A DNA stretch of 64,000 nt, from NCBI GenBank assembly GCA_003242735.1, contig QGVH01000001.1, positions 62,001 to 126,000 of the forward strand. The letters run 5' to 3'. The stretch's first letter is position 1. Each line of letters begins with the position of its first letter. Source of the stretch: a bacterium (GTDB taxonomy: Bacteria > Gemmatimonadota > Gemmatimonadetes > Longimicrobiales > RSA9). Below, one piece after another: positions 33,828 to 42,811 of the stretch. The translations under genes and the position numbers were made by a program. The notes beneath the pieces are model-generated. The model worked only from the letters and a program-made list of their open reading frames with translations. It was not told the DNA's origin and searched no databases.

Positions 33828-35960
33828 CTACGACGCGGGTCCCCGGGCGGTGGGCGGCGCGGCCAGCGCTTCGGCCCCCTGCGGACTCACGGCGGCCGCC
33901 ACCTTCTCCGACGGCGGCCGCGGCAGCCGCACCGTGAAGCGCGCGCCGCGGCCGGGGCCATCGCTGGCGGCCTCGATCGTGCCGCCGTGCAGCTCGACGA
34001 GGTCGCGGGCGATCGAGAGGCCGAGGCCCAGGCCGCCGTGGCGCCGCGTCCTGCCGCTCTCCGCCTGCCAGAACCGGTCGAAGACGTGCGGCAACAGCTC
34101 GGGGGCGATGCCTTCGCCCGTATCCGTCACCGTGAGCACCGCATCCGTCTCGCCCGCCGACAGCCGCGCTTCCACGACGCTACCGGGCCGGCTGAACTTC
34201 ACGGCGTTCGACAGCAGGTTCCAGACGACCTGCTGGAGGCGCGTGGCGTCGCCCCGCACCACGCACGGGTCCTCGGCCAGCAGCACGCGCAGCTCGACAC
34301 CCGCCTCGTCCGCGGCCGGCCGCACCACGTCCGCCGCGGCCTTGACGACGGCCGCCAGATCCACCGGCCGCGCGTCCAGCCGCAGCATCCCGGCCCGCAG
34401 ACGTGAGACGTCGAGCAGGTCGTCGATGAGCTGCGCTTGCGCCTTGGCGCCGCGCTCGATCGTGGCCAGCGCATGGTCCACCGTCGCCGGGTCTTTCACC
34501 GTGCCCTCCCGCAGCATGGACGCCCAGCCGAGGATCGCGGTGAGCGGCGTGCGCAGCTCGTGGGAGACCGTGGCGAGGAACTCGTCCTTCGCACGGTTGG
34601 CCGCCTCCGCCTGCGCGCGCAGCTCCCGCTCCCGCACCAGCAGCTCCTCCCGCTCCTTCTCGGCCGCCCGGCGCGCGGTGATGTCCATGAGGGACGCGAC
34701 GGCGCCACGGGGCTCGCCGTTGGCATCGAGCAGCGGCAGAGCGCTGATCAGCTCGCGTTTGACCTCGCCGTCGTCGAACACGATGTCGAGCTCGAGGTCG
34801 TGGAGCGCCACACCCTCGCGCGCCGCCCTCTGCACGGGAAGATCGTCGGGCGCGAGCTCCACGCCGTCCTGGAACACACGGAAGTGGCTCGGCGCCTCGC
34901 CGGGCGGAGCGCTCAACGAGAGGTTGCCGTCCGCCTCCGGGATGCGGAGGAACTCGCGGGCCACGCGGTTGCCCACGATCCTCCGCGCCGACCGGTCCGT
35001 CGCGATGAGGAGGCCGATCGGCAGCACCTCCATCATCGCCTCGATCTCGTGGAGCCGGTCCCGCAACTGGGCTTCAGCGGCGAGTCGCCGCTCCTCGATC
35101 CGGTTCACCCTCATCGCCGTCCGCACGATCAGGCCCGTGAGGATGGCGACGATGGCGAGCATCAGCGCTGCGACGGCGAAGGGCGCATCGATGTAGCCGA
35201 CTTTCTCGAGCTGCAGTCGGATCCAGCCGAGCAGCAGCGGCACGCTGACGGCGAAGGCGAGAATCCGCCGCGCCATGATGCTGCCGGCCCCGGGCCCCGC
35301 GACGATCGGCCCGAACCCGCGGTCCACGGAGGCGGCCAGCAACCCGAAGCTCAGCAGCAGCAGTGCGACCGCCGCGCGCAGGGAGATGCCCGTGAAGCCG
35401 GCCACACCGTAGAGCATGTCCACCGAGTAGCCGTATCCGGTGATGACCAGCAACGCGATCGTGCCGATCCCGATCGCGGCCGACTGGGCGAGGGCAGGAG
35501 CGCGTCTGGTGTGCAGGAGGAAGAGCGACAGGCCCGCGAGGGTGAAGCACGCGGATGCCGGCGGACCGATCCGGCCCGGGCTAGCGGTCGCGACCGCGCC
35601 GAGCCCCTCGGTGAACAGGGGCTGATCGATCCCCAGGTCCCAGCCGAAGAGGTCCTGGCTGAGCGTGGCCGCGCCCGTCACGCCCACCAGCGCCCCCAGC
35701 GCCTGCCCCACCACCCGCGGCACGGCGCCCCGCCCGCGGAGGCACGCAAGCGAGAGCGAGGCGCCGGCGAGGACCAACAGCAACGCCGCGTTCGCCTTGG
35801 TCGTGATGCCGGCATGGCCGCCCTTGAGCGGCTCCACGTCGTACGCCCAGCCGGCGAGCGTCAGTCCGCCCGTCGCGATCAGCACGCATCCCACCACGCA
35901 GCCGAGCGTCCGGCCCCGGTTCGCGATGCGACCGTCGAGTGGGAGGGCGGATTGTGCCAT
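33828..35960 (-). CDS. Membrane sensor histidine kinase with PAS domain
   Basis: This 710-residue kinase begins with about eight hydrophobic helices (residues about 18-300) forming a membrane sensor. A PAS domain (about 310-425; MMEVLPIGLLIATDRSARRI, VASLMDITARR) and a linker coiled coil (EKEREELLVRERELRAQAE) follow. The phosphoacceptor is His467 in ATVSHELRTPLT. The ATPase boxes are N (NLLSNAVKF), G1 (DTGEGI) and G2 (GGLGLGLSI). It has no receiver domain, and no response-regulator gene is adjacent, so it is an orphan kinase. The promoter is visible at 36022-36051. The stimulus is unknown; the multi-helix input suggests a membrane or small-molecule signal. Confidence 0.93.
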   Translation of the reverse strand: MAQSALPLDGRIANRGRTLGCVVGCVLIATGGLTLAGWAYDVEPLKGGHAGITTKANAALLLVLAGASLSLACLRGRGAVPRVVGQALGALVGVTGAATLSQDLFGWDLGIDQPLFTEGLGAVATASPGRIGPPASACFTLAGLSLFLLHTRRAPALAQSAAIGIGTIALLVITGYGYSVDMLYGVAGFTGISLRAAVALLLLSFGLLAASVDRGFGPIVAGPGAGSIMARRILAFAVSVPLLLGWIRLQLEKVGYIDAPFAVAALMLAIVAILTGLIVRTAMRVNRIEERRLAAEAQLRDRLHEIEAMMEVLPIGLLIATDRSARRIVGNRVAREFLRIPEADGNLSLSAPPGEAPSHFRVFQDGVELAPDDLPVQRAAREGVALHDLELDIVFDDGEVKRELISALPLLDANGEPRGAVASLMDITARRAAEKEREELLVRERELRAQAEAANRAKDEFLATVSHELRTPLTAILGWASMLREGTVKDPATVDHALATIERGAKAQAQLIDDLLDVSRLRAGMLRLDARPVDLAAVVKAAADVVRPAADEAGVELRVLLAEDPCVVRGDATRLQQVVWNLLSNAVKFSRPGSVVEARLSAGETDAVLTVTDTGEGIAPELLPHVFDRFWQAESGRTRRHGGLGLGLSIARDLVELHGGTIEAASDGPGRGARFTVRLPRPPSEKVAAAVSPQGAEALAAPPTARGPAS

Positions 35961-36312
35961 GTCTGCACCCGCACCGGGCGTGGGCCAGGCAGTGCCGGGT
36001 ACCGAGGTTCGGGCATCGTCCAGTATACGCGCGCGCCCGCGGCCGGTGCAATGAAGTCGCTGGACACGCCGGCCACCGGGAGCCGCAACGCGTCGGCATC
36101 ACGGCGGACACCTGCCGCTGCGCTGCGTGCGGGCGAGCGCGGGACCCGGGCCCCGAGCTCCATCCACTGCGAGGGACCGTTGCCCCGCGCTCACGCCGGC
36201 CTACATTCCCCACACGCCGCGACCCAGGAGTCGCTGGCGCCTGTGCGCGCGAACGCGCCTGCACGTGGCCCGCGCTGCGGCGCGCTCAACCCTCGATGCG
36301 GAGGCCTGGCCG
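35961..36312. other. Divergent intergenic region kinase / small membrane protein
   Basis: This gap of 352 bases contains the kinase promoter (36022-36051). I see no promoter for the rightward gene apart from its ribosome binding site near 36300, and no repeat. Confidence 0.5.
36022..36051 (-). promoter_or_regulatory. Sigma-70 promoter of the sensor kinase
   Basis: On the minus strand TTGCAC (36051-36046) and TATACT (36027-36022) are 18 bases apart, a near-consensus pair. It stands about 60 bases before the kinase start codon. Confidence 0.7.
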
Positions 36313-36696
36313 ATGATCCTGCTGCCCGCTCACTCGGGGATACGGTATCTCGTCCTGCTGGCTGGATTGGTCGTCGCGCTGTACGCGGCGGTGGGGCTGT
36401 TCGGCCGCAAGCCGTACGACCGCGGCGGCCGCATCACGCTGCAGGTGTTCGTAGGTCTCCTCGACGTGCAGCTCCTGCTCGGCCTGCTGCTCGTCTTCAG
36501 CCGTCCCTTCTACCCGGCGCTCACCGGCCACATCGTGATGATGGTCCTCGCGGTCGCCACCGCACACGTGGCGAGCACCATCAACCGGCGGCGGCCGCCC
36601 GAGCGGAAGAGCTGGGGACTCCAGCTCGGCGCGGCCTTGCTCGCCCTGTTCTTCATCGTCGGTGGGATCCTGGCGATCGGACGGCCGATCCTCTGA
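36313..36696 (+). CDS. Small four-TM membrane protein
   Basis: This 127-residue protein has four predicted helices: GIRYLVLLAGLVVALYAAVG, LQVFVGLLDVQLLLGLLLVF, GHIVMMVLAVATAHVA and LGAALLALFFIVGGILAIG. A histidine at residue 7 and HI/AH pairs in helix three could bind haem, as in cytochrome b561-like small proteins, but that is a guess. GGAGG lies nine bases before the ATG at 36313. Function is unknown. Confidence 0.72.
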   Translation: MILLPAHSGIRYLVLLAGLVVALYAAVGLFGRKPYDRGGRITLQVFVGLLDVQLLLGLLLVFSRPFYPALTGHIVMMVLAVATAHVASTINRRRPPERKSWGLQLGAALLALFFIVGGILAIGRPIL

Positions 36697-36712
36697 GCGC
36701 GTGATCGCTCAG
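36693..36712. terminator. Overlapping bidirectional hairpin
   Basis: CTGAGCG and CGCTCAG pair across a six-base loop. The stem includes the stop codons of both convergent genes, so it may end both transcripts. Confidence 0.45.
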
Positions 36713-37293
36713 AAGTTCGGCGCGTAGTACGGGTTGAGCCCGCTCGCGTGGTCCGTCACATCCTCGACGCCCACGATCTCCGGCACGGCCTCGCGGATCA
36801 TCCGCTCCACGCCGTGCCGCAGCGTCACCCGCGCCATGCCGCAGCCCTGGCAGCCGCCGCTCATCTCGATGTAGACGACGTTGTCCTTCACGTCCACGAG
36901 CGAGATGTAGCCGCCGTGCGCGGCGATCGCGGGGTTGATCCGCTGCTCGATCACCTGCTGCACCCGCTCCGCCAGCGGACCCGTCGGCGCCGAGCCGCCG
37001 GCCGGCCGCCGGCTCGCCGGCCTCACCTCGAAGCCGACCTCGCCGTTCCGCTCCACGTAGTCGATCGTCGCGCCCTCGAGCCGCCCGGCGCTGGCCCGGT
37101 CCACGATCACGCGGAACCCGCCGCCGTCCAGCACCACGTCGTCCTCCCCGGGCTCGCCCTCGACCAGCGCCAGCTCGTACTCCGGCGCGAACGGGCTGCC
37201 GCGCACCGCCACACGGAGCGATGGCTGCTGCTCGTATCCCTCTGCCATGAAGGAGAGGACCATCTGCCTGGCCGTCTCCGTGAACGTCAGCAT
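36709..37293 (-). CDS. nfuA: NfuA-type iron-sulfur carrier
   Basis: This 194-residue protein has an N-terminal degenerate A-type (IscA/HesB-like) domain without its cysteines (about residues 1-95) and a C-terminal NifU domain with Cys148 and Cys151 in GGCQGCGMARVTL. This is the NfuA layout: the protein accepts a [4Fe-4S] cluster on the CxxC pair of a dimer and delivers it to target enzymes in the cytosol, especially under oxidative stress. GGAGGCG precedes the ATG at 37293. Confidence 0.9.
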   Translation of the reverse strand: MLTFTETARQMVLSFMAEGYEQQPSLRVAVRGSPFAPEYELALVEGEPGEDDVVLDGGGFRVIVDRASAGRLEGATIDYVERNGEVGFEVRPASRRPAGGSAPTGPLAERVQQVIEQRINPAIAAHGGYISLVDVKDNVVYIEMSGGCQGCGMARVTLRHGVERMIREAVPEIVGVEDVTDHASGLNPYYAPNF

Positions 37294-37537
37294 CTCTCGC
37301 CTCCTCTGATCGCACCACCGGCTACCCCATCGTGTACCCCCACCCCGGTGCGCCGGTCCGGCGCCCGGCGCACCCCGCGGACGGGCGGACGCCGCTCCGC
37401 ACCGTGGCGTGCCCTGCGACGCAAACCATCCGCCCCGCGCTCTCCAACACCCCGCTGCCAGCCGCCACAACGCACCGCCCGGCCTACCGGTGCAATCTAA
37501 CTCCCATCTGGCGCATCCTGTACACCGCGGGCCATAC

Positions 37538-37554
37538 TTGACCGATCGTTCCAG
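37538..37554. promoter_or_regulatory. TetR operator, copy 1
   Basis: TTGACCGATCGTTCCAG is centred on the palindrome CGATCG. Its reverse complement shares the 16-mer TGGAACGATCGGTCAA with copy 2 at 38203-38218. It lies 20 bases before the tetR start codon, where a bound repressor would block its own promoter. Confidence 0.75.
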
Positions 37555-37573
37555 ATAGACCAGCTTCCCCACC

Positions 37574-38155
37574 ATGGTGAGGACCAAGGAGTTCGATCCG
37601 GACGCCGCACTCGACGCCGCGCTCCAGCTCTTCTGGGAGCGAGGATACGAGGCGACGTCCATTCAGGACCTGGTCGACCACCTCGGCATCGGGCGCGGCA
37701 GCCTCTACGCCACCTTCGGGAGCAAGCACGAGCTCTACCTGAAGGCGCTCGACCGCTACCTGCGCACCCGCGACCCCAACCCCATCGAGCTGCTCAACCG
37801 GCCCGGCCCCGCGCTGCCCTCAGTGCGCGCGCTGGTGCGCTCGTACGCCGAAGAGGCGGCGTGTGACCCGCGCCGCTGCGGCTGCATGATCGTCAACGCG
37901 GCCATGGAGCGCGTGCCCGCCGATCCGCAAGTCGCGGAGCGGGTCCAGGAAAGCTGGCGCCAGCTCGAGGGCGCGCTGGCCGACGCCCTCACCCGCGCCC
38001 ACGAGCAGGGCGAGCTCGCCGCGGACAAGGACCCCGTCGCCATCGCCCGCTTCCTCCTGGTCGTGCTCCAGGGGCTGCGCGTCGTGGGCAAGGCGGCCCC
38101 CGATCCCGCCCGGCTCCGCGACGCGGCCGAACTCGCCCTCTCCGTCCTCGACTGA
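37574..38155 (+). CDS. TetR/AcrR family transcriptional repressor
   Basis: This 193-residue regulator has an N-terminal helix-turn-helix (about 10-55; GYEATSIQDLVDHLGIGRGS, LYATFGSKHELYLKAL) and a ligand-binding C-terminal domain with CDPRRCGCMIVNAAMER, three cysteines in eight residues that could sense thiol-reactive compounds. This C-terminal pattern matches the subgroup controlling MFS pumps and reductases for electrophiles and quinones. Two identical operator sequences flank the gene. It is followed within 30 bases by the MFS gene. Confidence 0.9.
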   Translation: MVRTKEFDPDAALDAALQLFWERGYEATSIQDLVDHLGIGRGSLYATFGSKHELYLKALDRYLRTRDPNPIELLNRPGPALPSVRALVRSYAEEAACDPRRCGCMIVNAAMERVPADPQVAERVQESWRQLEGALADALTRAHEQGELAADKDPVAIARFLLVVLQGLRVVGKAAPDPARLRDAAELALSVLD

Positions 38156-38185
38156 CGCCCCCTGGCAAGGAGAACGGCTCCCCCC

Positions 38186-39823
38186 ATGGCACGCCCCAAT
38201 TTGGAACGATCGGTCAAAATTGAGACGCCGGCCGTGGGGCCGTATCCCGGCCAGCACGAGGGACCGGCCGGCGCGCGCCCCGCCTCGGGCTACGCCAACG
38301 ACACGCCGCCTCACCCCCGCCTCGCCTTCCTGCTGCTGGGCGCGATGCAATTCGCGCTCATCGCCGCCATCTCGCTGGTCGTCGCTGCGCTGCCGGCGGT
38401 GCAGGCGGAATTCGGCGTCGGCCGCGGCGAGCTGGCTCTGGTCACCGCAGGCTACGGGCTCGCGTTCGCCGGGCTGCTGTTGCTCGGGGGCCGACTGGCG
38501 GACTGGCTCGGGCCGCGGCGCGTGTTCGTGTGGGGCGTGCTGGTGTTCGGCGCGGCATCCGCGGCGGCTGCGCTGGCGCCAGGGTACCCTCTGCTGCTCG
38601 CCGCGCGGTTCGCGCAGGGCTGCGGCGCTGCGTTGGCGGCACCCGCCGCGCTGGCGCTGGTGCCCGCCGTCTACCCCGACCCGGCGCGACGCGCACGCGC
38701 GCTGGCGGTATGGGGCGGTCTCTCGGGCGGCGGGGCGGCGGGCGGCCTGCTGCTCTCCGGCGTCCTCGTCACCTGGTTCTCCTGGCGCTGGGCGTTCGGG
38801 ATCCCCGCCCTCGCCGCGATCGTGGTCGTCAGCGCCGCGCCCCGGCTGTTGACGCGCGGACCGAAGAAGGCGGGCGGCGGGGTCTCGCCGGACCTCGACA
38901 CGTCCCACGGGCCGGGCGGCGTGGCGCCGTTGGGCGGCGGCATCCCGATGGACCTCGACATCGCGGCCGGCACCCGCCGCCGCCCGGCGAGCGAGGGCGG
39001 CGGCATTGACGTGACCGGCGGCCTGCTCGCCGCGTCCGGCCTCGCCACGCTTTGCTACGGCCTGGTCGCCACCGAAACGCACGGCTGGCTCACCGCGGCG
39101 GTGCTCGTCCCGGTGCTGGCGGCGGTGGCGCTGCTGTCCGCGTTCGTGTGGGTCGAATCGCGGGTGTCCTCCCCGCTCCTGCCGCTCTCGTTCCTCGCGT
39201 CGCGCCGCCGCGCCGTGGCGTTGCTGGCGACGGTGCTCTCGTCCGGCGGCATGGCGAGCAGCGCCTTCTTCCTCGCCCTCTACCTCCAGCAGGTGCGCGG
39301 CTTCTCGCCGCTCGACGCCAGCGCGGCGTTCCTGCCCTACGCGCTCATTCCGCTGGTCGGCCCGGCGGCCGCGCGGCTGGTTCCACGACTCGGCCCGGCT
39401 GGCCTCACCGGCCTGGGTCTGGGCGTCGCGGCAGTGGGGCTCGGTCTGCTCGCACGGCTCACACCGAACACGGCGTACGCGCCGCTGTTGCTGGTCGCGC
39501 TCGTGATCTACGCGATCGGCGCAGGCCACGCGTTCTCCGGCGCGACGGTCGCCGTGCTCGAAGACACGCCCGCTCACCAGGCCGGCCTCGCCGGCGGCGT
39601 GCTCAACACCGCGATGGAAGTGGGCCCGACGGTCGGCCTCGCGCTGCTGCTCTCGCTCGCAGCGCTGCGAACGTCGCGCCTCACCGGTGCGGGAGCCGAC
39701 GTCGCGTCCGCCGTCACCGGCGGCTACGCCTTCGCGCTGGGCGCGGCCGCCCTCGCGTACCTGGTGGTCGCGGCGCTGTGCGTGTTCGCGCTGCGCCGCG
39801 GCAGCCCGCGCACGACGGGCTGA
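38186..39823 (+). CDS. MFS drug-efflux transporter, DHA2-like
   Basis: This 545-residue transporter has about fourteen membrane segments. Motif A appears as GGRLADWLGPRRVFVWG, and motif C-like glycines occur in GGLSGGGAAGG. A hydrophilic loop of about 55 residues between helices six and seven contains two DLD units (SPDLDTS, PMDLDIA). It is probably a proton-driven exporter of a drug or toxic organic compound, controlled by the TetR protein upstream. I list the ATG at 38186 (AAGGAG at 16 bases is too far for comfort); GTG 38234 is the main alternative because a repressor operator covers the early codons. Confidence 0.88.
   Translation: MARPNLERSVKIETPAVGPYPGQHEGPAGARPASGYANDTPPHPRLAFLLLGAMQFALIAAISLVVAALPAVQAEFGVGRGELALVTAGYGLAFAGLLLLGGRLADWLGPRRVFVWGVLVFGAASAAAALAPGYPLLLAARFAQGCGAALAAPAALALVPAVYPDPARRARALAVWGGLSGGGAAGGLLLSGVLVTWFSWRWAFGIPALAAIVVVSAAPRLLTRGPKKAGGGVSPDLDTSHGPGGVAPLGGGIPMDLDIAAGTRRRPASEGGGIDVTGGLLAASGLATLCYGLVATETHGWLTAAVLVPVLAAVALLSAFVWVESRVSSPLLPLSFLASRRRAVALLATVLSSGGMASSAFFLALYLQQVRGFSPLDASAAFLPYALIPLVGPAAARLVPRLGPAGLTGLGLGVAAVGLGLLARLTPNTAYAPLLLVALVIYAIGAGHAFSGATVAVLEDTPAHQAGLAGGVLNTAMEVGPTVGLALLLSLAALRTSRLTGAGADVASAVTGGYAFALGAAALAYLVVAALCVFALRRGSPRTTG
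38203..38218. promoter_or_regulatory. TetR operator, copy 2
   Basis: TGGAACGATCGGTCAA is the exact reverse-orientation match of copy 1. It lies inside the first codons of the MFS frame as drawn from ATG 38186, so either the repressor acts as a roadblock or the true MFS start is downstream, for example GTG 38234. Confidence 0.7.
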
Positions 39824-39895
39824 AGTGCTGAGCCGGCGGCGTCGCACCATCGGCTCGGAACGTTCACCGGAGCACGGATGAAAGGAGAGGGTGCG

Positions 39896-40678
39896 ATGAA
39901 CGGTGCATCGACGACGCAGCAGGCGCGGTTCGCAGGGAAGGTCGCTCTCGTCACCGGCGCGGGCTCGGGCATCGGGCGGGAGATCGCCCGCGCGTTCGCG
40001 CGGGAGGGCGCAGCGGTCGTCCTCGCCGGGCGCAGGGCCGAAGCGCTTCGCGAGACGGCGGCGCTGATCGAGGCGGACGGCGGCACCGCGCTGGCGGTCG
40101 AGACGGACGTGAGCGTTCCGGACGATGTCGCCCGCCTCCTCCGAACCACCGTGGAACGCTTCGACCGCCTGGACATCGCCATCAACAACGCGGGCGTCCT
40201 GGGCGCGCCGGGTCCGGTCGCGGACCTGGGCGAGGAGGGCTGGGCGGCGGTGCTGGCGACGAACCTGACCGGCGTGTGGCTGTGCATGAAGCACGAGATC
40301 GCGTGGATGCGCGAGCACGGTGGCGGCGTGATCGTCAACATCGCGTCCAACGTGGGCGCGCACCTGCGCGTGCCCGGCCTGGCGGCCTATGCGGCGAGCA
40401 AGGCGGGCGTGAGCGCGCTGACCCGTGCCGCCGCGCGGGAGTACATCACCGCGGGCATCCGCATCAACGCCGTCAGCCCCGGGCTCGTGGACACGACGAT
40501 GTCCTTGCTGCCGGGCGAGACCGAGAGCGAGCGCGCAGCCCGCGTCGCGCCGCTGATCCCCATCGGCCGCGTGGCGTCGACCGCCGAGATCGCGAACGCG
40601 GTCCTCTGGCTCGCCTCGCCGGCGTCCGGCTTCGTCGTCGGCCACGACCTCGTGATCGACGGCGGCGCCGCGGCGTAG
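39896..40678 (+). CDS. Short-chain dehydrogenase/reductase
   Basis: This 260-residue classical SDR has the cofactor motif VTGAGSGIGREI (about 20-31), NNAG at about 97-100 and the catalytic Ser in NIASNVG with YAASK (Tyr/Lys). Near the C-terminus, SPGLVDTTM and ASGFVVGHDLVIDGG are typical. The NADP-favouring GRR follows strand two. AAGGAG sits nine bases before ATG 39896, which I prefer to ATG 39878. It is probably cotranscribed with the MFS pump and may reduce the same class of toxic carbonyl compounds. Confidence 0.9.
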   Translation: MNGASTTQQARFAGKVALVTGAGSGIGREIARAFAREGAAVVLAGRRAEALRETAALIEADGGTALAVETDVSVPDDVARLLRTTVERFDRLDIAINNAGVLGAPGPVADLGEEGWAAVLATNLTGVWLCMKHEIAWMREHGGGVIVNIASNVGAHLRVPGLAAYAASKAGVSALTRAAAREYITAGIRINAVSPGLVDTTMSLLPGETESERAARVAPLIPIGRVASTAEIANAVLWLASPASGFVVGHDLVIDGGAAA

Positions 40679-40857
40679 ACGGCGTCGGTGGAGCAGGGGA
40701 AGGCTGGCGGCAGGGAAGGCGCCGGCGCGGAGGAGGCGGCGATGCCGGACAGCGCCGGGCGGCGGGCCGGGTCACGCCGGCGTGCTGGTGGCCGGTGCGG
40801 CTTTGAAATTTCCCGCTCGGCCCCGTAATCTCCCGGCACTCGCCAGGAGAGCCAGCC

Positions 40858-42603
40858 ATGCGGAAGACCAGCACCGGCACCGCCGCCCTCATCGCCGCGA
40901 TCGCCCTGGCCGGCTTGGTGGGCGGCGTCGTCATCGTCACGCGCGCGGCGGAGCCGCGCTTCGAGATCGAGCTCACCGCCGACGCGGCGCAGGCCATCGC
41001 GCGGCTCGGCCTCGAGGTCCCGGTCACCGGCCGCGTCTTCGTCGTCTTCACGCGGGACAGCACGCGCGAGCCGCGCCACCAGGTGAGCGTGACCGGCGTC
41101 CCGTTCTACGGCCTGGACGTGCGCGGCCTCGCAGCCGGCCAGTCCGTGGTCGTCTCCGACGCCGCGCCCGGCCTGGCCGGCTACCCGCTCGCGCGGATCG
41201 CGGACCTCCCGCCGGGCGAGTACCACGTGCAGGCGTTCCTCAACGTCTACACCACGTACCATCGCGCGGACGGCCACACGCTCGAGCTGCATCACGAGAC
41301 GGGCGAGGGGCAGAACCCGTGGCGCTCGCCGGGGAACGCGTACAGCGCGGTGCAGCGCCTGCGGCTCGACCCGCGCAGCGGCGGCACCGTCACGCTCCGG
41401 CTCAGCAACGTGATCCCGCCGATCGAGCCGGTGCCCGAGGGCGGCGTGCTCGACCAGGGCAACCCGCAGGACGGCGAGCTGGTGAAGTTCATCAAGATCC
41501 GCAGCGCGCGCGTCTCCGAGTTCTGGGGCCGCGACATGTACATCGGCGCGAACGTACTGCTCCCCCGCGACTACCACGAGAACCCGGACGCGCGCTACCC
41601 GGTGATCTACCTCCAGGGCCACTTCCCCGGCCGCCGCGCGCCGTTCGGTTTCACAGGAGCCGACGACGCGCCGCCCCGCGCCCGCGCGTTCCGCGACTTC
41701 TGGCTCTCGCCGCGGGCGCCGCGGGTGATCGCGGTGACGATCCGCGACGCGAACCCGTACTACGACACGTCGTACTCGGTGAACTCGGCGAACGTCGGCC
41801 CGTACGGCGATGCGATCGTGGAGGAGCTGATCCCCGAGCTCGAGCGCCGGTTCCGCATCATCCCGGAGCCGTGGGCGCGGGTGCTGGCCGGCGGCTCGAC
41901 CGGCGGGTGGGAAGCGCTGGCGCTGCAGATCTTCTATCCGGACGTGTTCGGCGGCGCGTGGGGCTGGTGCCCCGACCCCGTGGACTTCCGCTACTACCAG
42001 CTCGTGAACATCTACGAGGACGCGAACGCGTACTACGCCGACCACGAGTGGCTGCGCGTGGAGCGGCCCAGCCGCCGGACCGTGGACGGCAACGTGGATT
42101 ACACCATCGCGGACGAGAACGCGTTCGAGCGGACCGTCGGCCCCAACAGCCGTTCCGGCGGGCAGTGGGCGATCTGGGAGGCGGTGTTCGGCCCCGTGGG
42201 TCCGGACGGCTACCCCGCGCCGATCTGGGACCCGGTCACGGGCGAGATCGATCGCGAGGTCGCCGCGTACTGGCGCGAGCACTACGATCTCACGGACTAC
42301 CTGCGTCGCAACTGGAGAGAGCTGGGCCCGAAGCTGACCGGCAAGCTGCACGTCGCCGTCGGCGACATGGACGACTACTACCTGAACGAGGCGGTCTACC
42401 TCATGCAGGCCGCCCTCGACTCGCTCTCGGACCCACCCGCGCGCGCGAGCTTCGAGTACGGGCGCCGCAAGGGGCATTGCTGGATCGGCTACAGCCGCGA
42501 GCGGCCGGGGGAGGATCTGGACTACGCGGAGTTCGTGCGGCTCGCCGCGGACCACATGGCGCGGAACGCGCCGCCCGGCGCCGACCTGAGGTGGGCCCGG
42601 TGA
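40858..42603 (+). CDS. Putative exported esterase (alpha/beta hydrolase, esterase D-like)
   Basis: This 581-residue protein has an N-terminal membrane or signal segment (about 8-28). A beta-rich N-terminal domain (about 35-210) precedes a catalytic alpha/beta-hydrolase domain with YPVIYLQGHFPG, VIAVTIRDANPYYDTSY and the nucleophile elbow LAGGSTGGW (Ser347). The late GHCWIG histidine is the probable catalytic His. The fold resembles ferric-enterobactin or feruloyl esterases. AGGAGAGCC precedes the ATG at 40858. The substrate is unknown. Confidence 0.78.
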   Translation: MRKTSTGTAALIAAIALAGLVGGVVIVTRAAEPRFEIELTADAAQAIARLGLEVPVTGRVFVVFTRDSTREPRHQVSVTGVPFYGLDVRGLAAGQSVVVSDAAPGLAGYPLARIADLPPGEYHVQAFLNVYTTYHRADGHTLELHHETGEGQNPWRSPGNAYSAVQRLRLDPRSGGTVTLRLSNVIPPIEPVPEGGVLDQGNPQDGELVKFIKIRSARVSEFWGRDMYIGANVLLPRDYHENPDARYPVIYLQGHFPGRRAPFGFTGADDAPPRARAFRDFWLSPRAPRVIAVTIRDANPYYDTSYSVNSANVGPYGDAIVEELIPELERRFRIIPEPWARVLAGGSTGGWEALALQIFYPDVFGGAWGWCPDPVDFRYYQLVNIYEDANAYYADHEWLRVERPSRRTVDGNVDYTIADENAFERTVGPNSRSGGQWAIWEAVFGPVGPDGYPAPIWDPVTGEIDREVAAYWREHYDLTDYLRRNWRELGPKLTGKLHVAVGDMDDYYLNEAVYLMQAALDSLSDPPARASFEYGRRKGHCWIGYSRERPGEDLDYAEFVRLAADHMARNAPPGADLRWAR

Positions 42604-42732
42604 AAGGCGGGCGCGCCGCCCCCGGGTGGGAAGGTCGCTTGCCGGCGGTTCGCTGCCGCTCCGACGGCGCGCCCCCACCGGGTCGAACGTTCGCCGCGCC
42701 TGCGCCGGCTCGCTTTCCCCCCGCCTGCGGGG

Positions 42733-42738
42733 TATACT
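42733..42738 (+). promoter_or_regulatory. Candidate -10 before the DUF411 gene
   Basis: TATACT is the only AT-rich hexamer in the intergenic space, 74 bases before the start codon. The region 15-19 bases upstream reads GCTTTC, a poor -35. Confidence 0.4.
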
Positions 42739-42811
42739 GCCCGGCGCGGCGGCGCGTGGTGGGGGTCGCCCGCGCCGCCGCGAGGCGTTGAATGGAGACT
42801 GGAGCTGATCC

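Noticed and set aside
33805-36704. Long plus-strand frames opposite the sensor kinase
   Set aside because: The kinase boxes, phosphoacceptor histidine and promoter are all on the minus strand. The plus frames are Arg/Ser/Ala-rich artefacts.
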